A stretch of DNA of 64,000 nt from Salinibacterium hongtaonis (lineage in GTDB: Bacteria; Actinomycetota; Actinomycetes; Actinomycetales; Microbacteriaceae). The notes under the pieces are model-generated. The model saw nothing but the letters and a program-made list of their open reading frames with translations, was not told where the DNA came from and searched no databases. The stretch covers positions 2,746,081-2,810,080 of the forward strand of contig NZ_CP026951.1 in NCBI RefSeq assembly GCF_003065485.1, given 5' to 3'. Positions 33,590 through 42,125 of this stretch are shown in pieces (the stretch's first letter is position 1; each line of letters starts with the position of its first letter). Position numbers and translations under genes: made by a program.

Positions 33590-34568
33590 GTGCCGCCTCG
33601 ATGTTGTCGAGGTTCTCATCCATCCACGAAACGTAGTTCAGGCCATCGGGGATGGTTTCGGCGATAGCTACGACGGCAACGTCGGAATCGCGCGCCAGCG
33701 AAACCAACTGCTCCGTTTCCACTCCCGACGTTTGCTCGTTGTAGGCCAACAGAGCGACCTCTCCCGACTCGATCAGCGATCTCATCTGCAACAGCACGGC
33801 AGGCGCAACATCCGTGCCGTTTTCAACGGCGGTGCTGAACTCTGCGGGGGTCTCGTTGACGAGCCCAATCTCGTTGAACAACAGGAGGGGGGCGGCTTCG
33901 GTGACGGCAACGGCAGCTCCCGCATGGGCAGCCCCGATCTCGTGGGCACGCTCGAGCAGGCCGTCGATCTCCCCGGAGAACTCGGCATAGTTCGCGGCGT
34001 ATTCGTCGGCACCGTCCGGGTCAATCTCCTCTAAGGAGTGCGCGATCTCCGCCGCAAGAGCGTCCATTGCCTCGAAGCTGTACCAGACGTGCTCGTTGAC
34101 GCCGTCGGAGTGATCGTGGCCCTCATGGCCGTCGGTGTCGCCGTGACTGTCGGTATCGCCGTGATCGTCGGCATCGCCGTGATCGTCCTCGTCGAATAGC
34201 CCAGAGATCTCGGTGGCCGTGAGCACGGGAGCGCTCGAGTCGAGCCCGGCGAGAAGCGTGTCGATGAACGGATCGAAACCCCCGCCGTTTTCGATGATGA
34301 GGTCGGCGCGCGAGAGAGCGAGCTGGTCGCGGGCTGTGGCCTCGTAGCTGTGGGGGTCTTGCGCTGTGCCCGTGATGATGCTCGTGACGGTTGCGCGATC
34401 TCCCGCGATGCTCGCGGCGATGTCGCCATACACATCGGTCGACGCCACGATCGTGAGCGTGTCTGCATCGTCGGTCTGCGCGGGAGCACAGCCCGCGAGG
34501 GCGAGGCCCGCCGCCGCGATGAGGGTGATGGCGACGAGCGTGGTTCGGGTGTTGGTGGTGCCCTTCAC
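33582..34568 (-). CDS. znuA: Zinc-binding lipoprotein ZnuA
   Basis: Substrate-binding protein of the zinc importer, 328 residues. Lipoprotein signal with lipobox LAGC (Cys27). Metal-site residues typical of cluster 9 proteins: His73 in DPHSYE and His160 in NEHVWYS; a third in the C-terminal domain is less clear, since the usual HxAF motif reads LLLFNEIGL here. Between them, residues 126-154 form a flexible His/Asp-rich loop with repeated HGD-type units that is typical for zinc-specific ZnuA. First gene of znuA-znuC-znuB-zur. Confidence 0.93.
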   Translation of the reverse strand: MKGTTNTRTTLVAITLIAAAGLALAGCAPAQTDDADTLTIVASTDVYGDIAASIAGDRATVTSIITGTAQDPHSYEATARDQLALSRADLIIENGGGFDPFIDTLLAGLDSSAPVLTATEISGLFDEDDHGDADDHGDTDSHGDTDGHEGHDHSDGVNEHVWYSFEAMDALAAEIAHSLEEIDPDGADEYAANYAEFSGEIDGLLERAHEIGAAHAGAAVAVTEAAPLLLFNEIGLVNETPAEFSTAVENGTDVAPAVLLQMRSLIESGEVALLAYNEQTSGVETEQLVSLARDSDVAVVAIAETIPDGLNYVSWMDENLDNIEAALG

Positions 34569-34636
34569 AGAGGGGTTACCTTGTCTATCTCAGGTTTTTC
34601 GGCGCGATTTGGCCGAGTACCCAGGCTAAACGCTAT

Positions 34637-34663
34637 TGATAACCGTTGTCAAAATGGTTCTCA
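34637..34663 (-). promoter_or_regulatory. Two overlapping Zur-box-like sites in front of znuA
   Basis: Read on the plus strand: TGATAAC-C-GTTGTCA (34637-34651) and TCAAAATGGTTCTCA (34649-34663). Both resemble the actinobacterial Zur box TGAAAATGATTTTCA, and together they form a larger symmetry TTGATAACC / GGTTCTCAA. They lie 69 bases upstream of znuA. Confidence 0.75.
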
Positions 34664-34681
34664 ATAGGGAGCGCGGCCCGC

Positions 34682-36055
34682 TCAATCGAGCAGAAGCGCA
34701 GGCTCCTCGATGACACTCGCAACGTCCGCCAAGAAGCGGCTCGCAACATCCCCATCCACAACGCGGTGATCAAAGCTCGCGCCGAGGGTCGTCACAAAGC
34801 GCGGTCGAACCTCGCCGTCCACGACCCAGGGCTTCTGCTTGATCGTGCCCAGGGCGACGATGGCCACCTCACCCGGGTTCAAAATCGGGGTGCCCGTGTC
34901 CATGCCAAAGACGCCAATGTTCGTCACGGTGATCGTGCCGTTCGCCATGTCCGCGGGCTGCAGCTTGCCATCGCGGGCCACATTGGTCATATTCTCGATC
35001 GCCTGGGCGAGCTCGCGCAGCGACAGCTCCTGCGCATCCTTGATGTTGGGCACAACAAGTCCGCGCGGGGTAGCAGCGGCAAAGCCGAAGTTCACGTAGT
35101 GGTGCACGATGATCTGCTCGTCGGTCCACGTCGAGTTCACGGTGGGGTTGCGGCGAACCGCCCAGATCATGGCCTTAGCCATGATGAGCATGGGCGACAC
35201 CTTGACCCCCGCGAAGTCGGGCGACGCCTTGAGGCGCTTGACGAACTCCATCGTGCGAGTTGCATCAACATCCACGAAGAGGCCAACGTGCGGAGCAGAA
35301 AAAGCGCTCTTGGCCATGCTCGACGCGATCGCCTTGCGCACACCCTTGACGGGAATGTACTCCTCCCGCTCCTCGCCCCACGCTGGCGTCTGAATGTTGC
35401 GGAAAACACTCGCCTGCGATGCTTCGCGCACCACGTCCTCGCGCGTAATCTCCCCCGCAAGACCCGTGGGGTTCACCAGAGTCAGGTCGACACCGAGATC
35501 CTTGGCAAGCTTGCGAATCGGCGGCTTGGCCACGACGGGGCCAGCGGATGCCGCCGGCACCATAGGAGCACGGCTTGCCGTCTGTGCCGCAGCGGCAGGT
35601 GGCGCATCGTTCGCCGCCGGGCCGGCGCCCTCGCGCTGACGGCGGCGCGAGGGCACGGAACCCTTAATGCCATAGCCCACAAGAACGGCTCCAGGCTGCT
35701 CCTCGGCGGCGGCACTCTCGTGCGCGATCGAATCCGCGGTGTCGGCGATGATCTGCGCACCTGGGCCGGGGGCGGCCGAGCCGAGCGAAGCTGGCGCCGC
35801 GTCATCCGGAGCGCCGTCGGTCGTCACAGAGATGATGGCGGTGCCAACGTCGACCGTCTGGCCCTCCTCGACCAAAACCGCGGCGACGGTGCCGGCAAAG
35901 GGGGAGGGCAGCTCCACAATGGATTTGGCGGTCTCGATCTCAACCAGCACCTGGTTGATTTCGACGGTGTCGCCCGCCTTGACCTTCCAGGCCACGATTT
36001 CGGCCTCGGTGAGGCCCTCTCCCACGTCGGGGAGGAGAAATTCTGAGCTGCTCAC
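34682..36055 (-). CDS. bkdC: Dihydrolipoamide acyltransferase, E2 of a branched-chain-type 2-oxoacid dehydrogenase
   Basis: GTG start at 36055 behind AAGGA gives 457 residues. One lipoyl domain (residues 3-77) with lipoyl-lysine Lys44 in [15 protein letters not shown]; Ala/Pro-rich linker; E3/E1-binding domain near 175-210 ([20 protein letters not shown]); catalytic domain with the C-terminal [10 protein letters not shown], the His and Asp of catalysis. A single lipoyl domain and the adjacent separate E1-alpha and E1-beta genes favour the branched-chain or acetoin-type complex over the actinobacterial pyruvate complex. Last gene of the operon. Confidence 0.9.
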   Translation of the reverse strand: MSSSEFLLPDVGEGLTEAEIVAWKVKAGDTVEINQVLVEIETAKSIVELPSPFAGTVAAVLVEEGQTVDVGTAIISVTTDGAPDDAAPASLGSAAPGPGAQIIADTADSIAHESAAAEEQPGAVLVGYGIKGSVPSRRRQREGAGPAANDAPPAAAAQTASRAPMVPAASAGPVVAKPPIRKLAKDLGVDLTLVNPTGLAGEITREDVVREASQASVFRNIQTPAWGEEREEYIPVKGVRKAIASSMAKSAFSAPHVGLFVDVDATRTMEFVKRLKASPDFAGVKVSPMLIMAKAMIWAVRRNPTVNSTWTDEQIIVHHYVNFGFAAATPRGLVVPNIKDAQELSLRELAQAIENMTNVARDGKLQPADMANGTITVTNIGVFGMDTGTPILNPGEVAIVALGTIKQKPWVVDGEVRPRFVTTLGASFDHRVVDGDVASRFLADVASVIEEPALLLD

Positions 36056-36104
36056 GATGATCCTTGTCTCGGTGCCAGGGTTGAGCTGTCGTTGGGGCCA
36101 GCGG

Positions 36105-37091
36105 CTAGTACGCCAACGCCCGGTCGACCGCCTCAAGAACGCGGTCGGCGTCGGGCAGGTAGATGGCCTCCAGTTTTGCAGGAGGGAACGGGGTGTCGAA
36201 AGCGGTAACCCTCAGCACAGGGGATTCGAGCGAATAGAACGCCTTCTCGGCAATCGTCGCGGCAATCTCCGACGACACGCTCACCGAACCGGGTGCCTCG
36301 GAAGCAACCACAAGCCGGCCTGTGCGCCGAACCGATTCGAGAATCGGGTCGTAGTCGATGGGGGAGAGCGAACGGAGGTCGATGACTTCGATGCTGATGC
36401 CCTCAGCCGCAGCGAGTTCGGCGGCCTGCATGAGCACATTCACCATGGCGCCGTGGCCGACGACCGTGACATCGGTGCCCGTGCGCACGATGCGACTTGC
36501 GTGCAGCGGCACGGCATTCTCGGCCATGTCCACTGGCCCTTTGTGCCAGTACCGACTCTTGGGCTCGAAGAACATCACGGGGTCATCGGAGGCGATGGCC
36601 TCCTGGATCATCCAGTAGGCATCATGCGGCGTGCTCGGGCTCACCAGGCGAAGGCCGGGGGTGTGAGCGAAATACGCCTCAGGGCTTTCCTGATGGTGTT
36701 CGACCGCGCCGATGTGCCCGCCGTAGGGAACGCGGATCACGACGGGCATGCTGATCGCCCCCTCGTGGCGGTTTGTCAGCTTGGCCAGCTGGGTCGTGAT
36801 CTGGTCGAACCCGGGAAAGATGAATCCGTCGAACTGGATCTCGCATACGGGGCGGTAACCGCGCATCGCCAGGCCGATCGCGGTTCCGACGATGCCGGAT
36901 TCCGCGAGCGGGGTGTCCATGACCCGCCGGGGGCCAAAGTCGCGCTGCAGGTGCTCGGTGATGCGAAAGACTCCGCCGAGCGGGCCGATGTCCTCGCCCA
37001 TGAGCAGAACCTTGGGGTCGTCTTCCATTGCCTTGCGCAGGCCAGCATTCAGCGCCCTCGCGAAGGGCATCTCCTGGATGGGGTCGCTCAT
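36105..37091 (-). CDS. bkdB: 2-oxoacid dehydrogenase E1 component, beta subunit
   Basis: 328 residues. Transketolase-type pyrimidine-binding domain with [27 protein letters not shown] and [30 protein letters not shown], then [20 protein letters not shown] and a C-terminal transketolase domain ([22 protein letters not shown]). These match E1-beta of alpha2-beta2 enzymes such as BkdB or PdhB. ATG overlaps the E1-alpha stop (ATGA); the E2 gene starts 49 bases downstream. Confidence 0.93.
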   Translation of the reverse strand: MSDPIQEMPFARALNAGLRKAMEDDPKVLLMGEDIGPLGGVFRITEHLQRDFGPRRVMDTPLAESGIVGTAIGLAMRGYRPVCEIQFDGFIFPGFDQITTQLAKLTNRHEGAISMPVVIRVPYGGHIGAVEHHQESPEAYFAHTPGLRLVSPSTPHDAYWMIQEAIASDDPVMFFEPKSRYWHKGPVDMAENAVPLHASRIVRTGTDVTVVGHGAMVNVLMQAAELAAAEGISIEVIDLRSLSPIDYDPILESVRRTGRLVVASEAPGSVSVSSEIAATIAEKAFYSLESPVLRVTAFDTPFPPAKLEAIYLPDADRVLEAVDRALAY

Positions 37092-38203
37092 GCGTCACCG
37101 CCAAAGGAGTTTTCGTAGTCGATGAGCCACTGTTTTTGCGCATCGATCACGGGATGTGGTTCGGAATAGACGTGGTCAAACATGGTGCCAATCCCGGGGT
37201 TCTGCAGGGCAAGAGTGCGATTGCGAAAATCGGCCGCGCCATCCGCAGCCTCTTCTGCCGTACTGGCAAAGAACGCGTCCGTCTCGCCACGGCCCCGCAG
37301 GTACGTCTCGAACCGAGCGATCGGGTCCCGGGCGATCCACGATTCCGTCTCGGCGTCTTCGCGGTATTTGGTGGGGTCGTCGGATGTGGTGTGGGCGCCC
37401 ATCCGATAGGTCATGGCCTCGATGAACTGCGGGCCGTTCCCCGCGCGCGCCTCGTCGAGAGCATGTGCCGCGACGGCGTAGCTCGCGAGCACATCGTTGC
37501 CGTCGATTTGCACACTGGGCAGCCCGAATCCGGCGGCGCGCTCAACCAGCGGGGTGCGTGACTGCACCGAAACAGGGGCGGAGATCGCCCACCCGTTGTT
37601 CTGCAAGAAGAAGACCTGGGGTGCCTGATAGCTCGCCGCGAACACGAACGCCTCGCTCACATCGCCCTGCGAGGTCGCCCCATCGCCGAAGTAGACGATC
37701 GCGGCCTGATCTGTGTCCCTGTCGCCCGTGCCCATCGCGCCGTCGAGGGCGATGCCCATTGCGTATCCGGTCGAATGCAGCGTGTGCGAGCCGATGACGA
37801 GCGTGTAGAGATGAAAGTTTCCGGTCTCGGCAGGGTTCCAGCCGCCGTGCGTGTTGCCGCGCAGCATCGTGACGATGTTGACGGGGTCAAGGCCCCGAAC
37901 ATAGCCGACGGCGTGCTCACGATAGGAGGGAAAGATGTGGTCCTGCGGCCGGGCTGCGTGGGCGGAACCCACCTGGGCGGCCTCCTGGCCACGGCACGGT
38001 GGCCAGAGCGCCATCTTGCCCTGGCGCTGCAGGTTCTCTGCCTCGATATCGAACGTGCGTGCAATGACCATGTCCCGGTGAAACCGGCGCAACTGATCGT
38101 CATCGAGGGCATCGATGTAGGTGAGATATTCCTCGGCGACGCCGTCTCGAGAAAGCACACCCTCTGGTGAGAGTAACTGCACCATTGTGGGGGCTTGAGC
38201 CAC
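37088..38203 (-). CDS. bkdA: 2-oxoacid dehydrogenase E1 component, alpha subunit
   Basis: 371 residues from a GTG (VAQAPTMVQLLSPEG). Thiamine diphosphate motif GDGATSQGDVSEAFVFAASY about residues 173-192 and NNGWAIS after it; earlier CRGQEAAQVGSAHAARPQDHIFPSYREH (in parts) is the E1-alpha pattern and resembles branched-chain more than pyruvate enzymes. Together with the next two genes it oxidises branched-chain 2-oxoacids to acyl-CoA, which in this group feeds iso/anteiso fatty acids; E3 is not in the window. Confidence 0.92.
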   Translation of the reverse strand: MAQAPTMVQLLSPEGVLSRDGVAEEYLTYIDALDDDQLRRFHRDMVIARTFDIEAENLQRQGKMALWPPCRGQEAAQVGSAHAARPQDHIFPSYREHAVGYVRGLDPVNIVTMLRGNTHGGWNPAETGNFHLYTLVIGSHTLHSTGYAMGIALDGAMGTGDRDTDQAAIVYFGDGATSQGDVSEAFVFAASYQAPQVFFLQNNGWAISAPVSVQSRTPLVERAAGFGLPSVQIDGNDVLASYAVAAHALDEARAGNGPQFIEAMTYRMGAHTTSDDPTKYREDAETESWIARDPIARFETYLRGRGETDAFFASTAEEAADGAADFRNRTLALQNPGIGTMFDHVYSEPHPVIDAQKQWLIDYENSFGGDA

Positions 38204-38243
38204 GTGCTGACCTCGCTGTTCTTGCGAATCGGGGGAGGGATGC

Positions 38244-38258
38244 GCGCCGGGGCGGCGC
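38244..38258 (-). terminator. GC-rich hairpin behind the HisC-like gene
   Basis: GCGCCG-GGG-CGGCGC, a perfect six-base stem starting 10 bases after the aminotransferase stop codon. No T-run follows, so termination is only possible, not certain. Confidence 0.4.
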
Positions 38259-38268
38259 AGACAAGTTC

Positions 38269-39411
38269 CTAATCTAACGCGGTCATATGGGGTGCCGTCG
38301 GTAGCATGCCCACAACCTCAGCCGAAGCCTTTAGGAGTTTATCCACAGATTCTGCTTCGCCGACGGTCACCCGGACACCATCATTGCCGAGCGCACGAGC
38401 CACGATTCCGTGGGTCAAAAACACCTCTGCCACCTCTGCAGCCCGCCCAGGAGCGGCGAACCAGACGAAGTTTCCGTGCGGCTGGGGAACCTCGAGGCCG
38501 AGCTCCCGCATGCTGTGCCACACGCTGTCGCGCCGCTCGACGATGGTGTCGACCAGCTCCATGATCTCCGCCTCATAGTGCAGTGCCGCCACGGCCCCCC
38601 GCTGAGCGGCCTCGGTCACCGAGAGCGGGATCGCGGCCGTGCGGGCCGCCGCCAAAATCGCGCTATTGCCGAGGGCATAGCCGATGCGAACCCCGGCAAG
38701 CCCGTAGGCCTTGGAGAAGGTGCGCAGCACCACCAGATTTGCGTGCGTGCCCAGGTAGTCCGTGCCGCGCACGGCATCCTCGTCTCGCGTGAACTCGATG
38801 TAGGCCTCGTCGAGCATGACGAGAACGTCGGAGGGGACGGCGGCCATGAGCCGTTCGAACTCCGCGCGGGTGACGATGGTGCCCGTCGGGTTGTTGGGCG
38901 AGCACACGATTATCGCCCTCGTGCGGGGAGTCACGGCCGCGATCATCGCGTCGATGTCGTGGCCCGCATCCGCCCGATTGGGCACCATTACGCTCGTGGC
39001 CCCGGCGACCGTGACCAGACCGGGGTAGGCCTCGAACGAGCGCCAGGAGAATAGGACCTCATCACCGGGGCCGGCGACCGCGGAGATCAGCTGAGCAAGG
39101 ATCGACACCGAACCAGCGCCGACGTGCACCTCGTCCACGGCGACACCGTAGCGTTCGGCGAGCAGCTCTCGAAGCTCAGTGGCAAGGGCATCGGGGTACC
39201 GATTGGGCGTGGCGGAGGCGATCGCAGCCATGACGGCGGGATGCGTGGGGTAGGGATTCTCGTTGGATGACAGCTTGAAGGCCTCCGCTGGCGCCTGCTT
39301 GCCCTGCTGATAGGCGACACTCTGCAAAATCTCGGGACGGATGCGCACGGGGGGCTCGGTTGCTGGGCTCACTCTCCCCACTTTATTGATCGAGGCCGGG
39401 GTCTGCTGCAT
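38269..39411 (-). CDS. hisC: Histidinol-phosphate / aromatic aminotransferase
   Basis: PLP-dependent class I/II aminotransferase, up to 380 residues. Hallmarks: KLSSNENPYPTHPAVMAAI, GAGSVSILAQLISAVAGPGDEVL, SPNNPTGTIV, DEAYIEF and the PLP lysine in RTFSKAYGLAGVRIGYALG. It could be HisC or the actinobacterial aromatic aminotransferase Pat; the isolated position away from his genes favours a Pat-like paralogue. The ATG at 39411 is only 9 bases from the divergent start at 39421, so the true start may be one of the in-frame GTG codons 11-16 codons further in. Confidence 0.88.
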   Translation of the reverse strand: MQQTPASINKVGRVSPATEPPVRIRPEILQSVAYQQGKQAPAEAFKLSSNENPYPTHPAVMAAIASATPNRYPDALATELRELLAERYGVAVDEVHVGAGSVSILAQLISAVAGPGDEVLFSWRSFEAYPGLVTVAGATSVMVPNRADAGHDIDAMIAAVTPRTRAIIVCSPNNPTGTIVTRAEFERLMAAVPSDVLVMLDEAYIEFTRDEDAVRGTDYLGTHANLVVLRTFSKAYGLAGVRIGYALGNSAILAAARTAAIPLSVTEAAQRGAVAALHYEAEIMELVDTIVERRDSVWHSMRELGLEVPQPHGNFVWFAAPGRAAEVAEVFLTHGIVARALGNDGVRVTVGEAESVDKLLKASAEVVGMLPTAPHMTALD

Positions 39412-39420
39412 AGTGGTGCC

Positions 39421-39825
39421 ATGGCCCGCTTTCTTATTCGACTCGTCATCAATGCGCTCGCCCTGTGGCTCACCACCCTCCTCGTGGCCGGCGTCAGCGT
39501 CGTCTCCTACGATCCGGGCGATAACTTTGCCACCGTGCTCACCTATTTGCTGGTGGCACTCATCTTCGGGGTCGTGAACGGTTTCGTCGGCACGGCTATC
39601 CGCATCGTCGCCTTCCCGCTCTATATCCTCACGCTCGGCCTCATCTCCCTCATCGTCAATGGCCTCATGCTGCTGCTGTCCGCCTGGGTGTCTGGCCTTT
39701 TCGGCTTCGGTCTCATCGTCGATGGCTTCTGGTGGGGCGTGCTGGGGGCCGTCGTGCTGTCGCTGTTCAGTTGGCTCATCTCCATCGTCTTGTGGCCCAT
39801 GTTTGGTGGCGAGAAGCGCCCCTAA
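39421..39825 (+). CDS. Phage-holin-4-superfamily small membrane protein
   Basis: 134 residues with four membrane segments, typical of the PF04020 family: LIRLVINALALWLTTLLVAG, VLTYLLVALIFGVVNGFVG, FPLYILTLGLISLIVNGLML and a last pair ending VVLSLFSWLISIVLWPM. Function unknown; the family is chromosomal, not phage. CATAGT ends 6 bases before the ATG and there is no ribosome binding site, so it is probably leaderless. The stop codon overlaps that of the convergent gene (CTAA). Confidence 0.88.
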   Translation: MARFLIRLVINALALWLTTLLVAGVSVVSYDPGDNFATVLTYLLVALIFGVVNGFVGTAIRIVAFPLYILTLGLISLIVNGLMLLLSAWVSGLFGFGLIVDGFWWGVLGAVVLSLFSWLISIVLWPMFGGEKRP

Positions 39826-41225
39826 GAACTCGTCCTCCCGGCGTGGATGCGGGTAGCCCGGTAGTCGGTTGACTCCACGCGCGTTGCCCCGCGCGAAAAC
39901 CCGGCGAACACCTCCTCCGCTTTCGTCAGTCGCGCCTCGTGAGACGCGTCAACGAGCGCTGCAGTCTCGATATAGAGACCGATGTCGTGGGCGGGCAGCA
40001 CGCCGTGGGGCACATCCCCACCATCGAAGACGGCGCGGCTCGCCACAATGGTGTCGTTGCTCTTGTGAAAGCCGGTCGTGGCGGTGACTACGTCCTCGTC
40101 GTGCTCCAACGCCACGTGCACGGCGTCCGATCGCTGGAGGTCCATCGCCGGGCTGCCCAGTGTGAGGAGCCCCACGGTGTTGTAGTTGCCGGAGTCTGCG
40201 TGAACCGTCGCCGTCGTGGCGCCCTGCGAGTACCCCACGAAGGTGATCGGTGATTCCGCCGTAACGCCCGCGTCGGCCAGCGCCAGCTCAACGGATCTGA
40301 GCGACCCGGAATCGCCCATCCCCACTGCGGAGAGGTTGCTCGTCATGTCGAAGGGTTCCGTCGTCGACTCAAGCCCGCCATCCCTCGTTCCCCCGATGTA
40401 GACGACGAACCGGTCGGCTTCGCCCGGGATGACATAGCGCTCCACCGTAATCTGTTCCTCGCCCGTCGGCACTCGGGAGGCGTGATCTGCAAACGACTTC
40501 GGCACGCTTGTGGTGATCGTCTTTCGCGCCTCAACCTGCACCGGGGTCTCTCGCAGAGCGCCCACACTTCGGGCGGCTCCCGTCACAACCGCCGCCGAAG
40601 TACCGACCCCGAGAATTCCGAGACCCTCTGACCCCAAGAGCGCATGCAGTTGAGGGGGAACCCGCAGTAGCCCCATGCCCGCATCGTCCGCACTCTCGGC
40701 GGCGAGCCGCACGGCATCGACGAACCGGGGGTCGGACAGAACACCCGACCTGTGCGTGAACCAGCCGAGAAGCGCTGCCCGCTCGTCGCGAGGCATAAAC
40801 ATGATGCTCCCCAGCATCACGGTAGCGCCGGGCATCAGCGCGACGCCGAGGACGGGCCATAGCGTTCCCAGCCGGTAGGCGAGTGTGGCTGCCGCCGACT
40901 GCGCCAGGTTCTCGGCAAACCGCTCCGCAACCCCGTAGCCGAATGCCGCGGCCTCGAGCTTCACGCTGATGGACCGTGCGAGCAGCTCCGCCCGCCACAG
41001 CGCCTCCGCGGAATCTCGGATCGCCTCTTCGGCCCGCACGGCAGAAACCGGTGCGTCATGCTCAACGATCGCGCTTTCTCTGATCAACGTGTCGATGGAG
41101 TCGAGGCGCTGACGACACATGCCCGCTGCTGAGATGAAACGGCGAAGCGCGGTGGCGTGTTCTCCGATCTCCCCCGTGGACACCGCAACGGAGCCTCCAC
41201 CAGAGACCGTGAGCGGGTCAGCCAC
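39822..41225 (-). CDS. Large protein with helical N-terminus and alpha/beta-hydrolase-like C-terminal domain
   Basis: 467 residues from GTG 41225 (VADPLTVSGGGSVAVSTGEI). The first 120 residues are helical, with spacing like WXG100/LXG secretion domains (GEHATALRRFISAAGMCRQRL, EEAIRDSAEALWRAELLARS). A hydrophobic stretch at about 125-160 (LGTLWPVLGVALMPGATVMLG) follows. The C-terminal domain has a nucleophile elbow GYSQGA (Ser333) and a candidate catalytic His413 in PAHDIGLY, suggesting a lipase or esterase. The start overlaps the stop of a small WXG-containing gene by 8 bases. Possible type VII effector, not proven. Confidence 0.7.
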   Translation of the reverse strand: MADPLTVSGGGSVAVSTGEIGEHATALRRFISAAGMCRQRLDSIDTLIRESAIVEHDAPVSAVRAEEAIRDSAEALWRAELLARSISVKLEAAAFGYGVAERFAENLAQSAAATLAYRLGTLWPVLGVALMPGATVMLGSIMFMPRDERAALLGWFTHRSGVLSDPRFVDAVRLAAESADDAGMGLLRVPPQLHALLGSEGLGILGVGTSAAVVTGAARSVGALRETPVQVEARKTITTSVPKSFADHASRVPTGEEQITVERYVIPGEADRFVVYIGGTRDGGLESTTEPFDMTSNLSAVGMGDSGSLRSVELALADAGVTAESPITFVGYSQGATTATVHADSGNYNTVGLLTLGSPAMDLQRSDAVHVALEHDEDVVTATTGFHKSNDTIVASRAVFDGGDVPHGVLPAHDIGLYIETAALVDASHEARLTKAEEVFAGFSRGATRVESTDYRATRIHAGRTSS

Positions 41226-41454
41226 GACCGGCCATCGTCGTCTCTGCCTGGATGGTCGCCGCGACGGCTCTGCCGAGTTCGGCATGGGCCTTGCTGGCCT
41301 CGCTCCTGATCAGCATCATCCGAAGCCAGTACTGCGTTTGTGCCGGGCCCAACCACGCCCGCGGGGGCACAGGAGGGAGGTACCTAATGGCCGCGTCGAG
41401 TCGCGACATCTCCACTGCGAGAAGCTGCCTCTGCAGCCTGAGTGCGTCGAGCAT
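41218..41454 (-). CDS. Small WXG100-like protein
   Basis: 78 residues from ATG 41454 behind AGGAGAGGAACAGG. Helix (MLDALRLQRQLLAVEMSRLD), a turn with Pro-rich VPPRAWLGPAQ that contains a WLG (W-x-G) motif at about residues 36-38, then a second helix (RSEASKAHAELGRAVAATIQ). This helix-WXG-helix layout is that of WXG100 proteins, exported as dimers by type VII systems. Translationally coupled to the hydrolase-like gene downstream. No secretion ATPase is in the window. Confidence 0.6.
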   Translation of the reverse strand: MLDALRLQRQLLAVEMSRLDAAIRYLPPVPPRAWLGPAQTQYWLRMMLIRSEASKAHAELGRAVAATIQAETTMAGRG

Positions 41455-41591
41455 CCTGTTCCTCTCCTCGGCCACCGCCCCAACCCTGCCCGCGTCGTTC
41501 CGTGGCCACGGCAGCCCCAGCCCGAAGGGGGGAAGGCGGAGCGCGTGTATCGCTGGGGAGGACAGGCTCACCGGCGGAGCAAGAACTGCGC

Positions 41592-41597
41592 GACAAT
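41592..41597 (+). promoter_or_regulatory. -10 element of a probable leaderless gene
   Basis: GACAAT ends 6 bases before the ATG at 41604 and no ribosome binding site is visible. Confidence 0.45.
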
Positions 41598-41603
41598 AGA
41601 CAC

Positions 41604-42125
41604 ATGAGCTTCGACCGCCTCCCCGACGAGTCGGCTCTTTTTCGCATCTGTTTCGTGTGCACCGGCAATATTTGCCGCTCACCGATGGCGGAATCGATCT
41701 TTCGCGACATCGCCACACGTGCGGGGTACGACGGCGTTATCTCGGTCATGTCGGCGGGAACCGGCGACTGGCACGTCGGCGAACGTTCCGATGAGCGCAC
41801 CATTTCGGCCCTCTCCCAGCACGGTTTCGACGGCACCTCGCACAGGGCGCGCCAGTTCGAGCCCGATTGGTTTGATCGTCTCGACCTGGTTGTGGCCTTC
41901 GACCGTAGTCACGAGCGCATTCTCAAGGCGTGGGCCTCGAATCCTGCAGACCGCAGCAAGGTGCACCTTCTCCTCAGCTTCGATCCAGAACAGCAGCAGC
42001 TCGACGTTCCCGACCCCTACTATTCCGACGCAGCACTCTTCGACAGCGTGCTGCGGATGATTCACCAGGCAAGCGCGGCATTGTTCCGCCAGATTGAGCC
42101 GGCCGTCCGGCGAGGAGTTTCATGA
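41604..42125 (+). CDS. Low-molecular-weight protein tyrosine phosphatase
   Basis: 173 residues from ATG 41604. The catalytic P-loop is C19-TGNIC-R25-SP (VCTGNICRSPMAES), and the general-acid aspartate is in DVPDPYY near residue 137. N-terminal extension of 13 residues before the first strand. Actinobacterial relatives dephosphorylate proteins or, as PtpA/PtpB-like enzymes, act in polysaccharide control; no kinase gene is nearby. Probably leaderless. Its stop overlaps the purB start (ATGA), an unusual partner. Confidence 0.93.
   Translation: MSFDRLPDESALFRICFVCTGNICRSPMAESIFRDIATRAGYDGVISVMSAGTGDWHVGERSDERTISALSQHGFDGTSHRARQFEPDWFDRLDLVVAFDRSHERILKAWASNPADRSKVHLLLSFDPEQQQLDVPDPYYSDAALFDSVLRMIHQASAALFRQIEPAVRRGVS

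Noticed and set aside
33661..33675. GGCGATAG in znuA as a FliA -10 element
   Set aside because: Octamer differs from GCCGATAG, lies inside a coding region and has no TAAC at the right distance.
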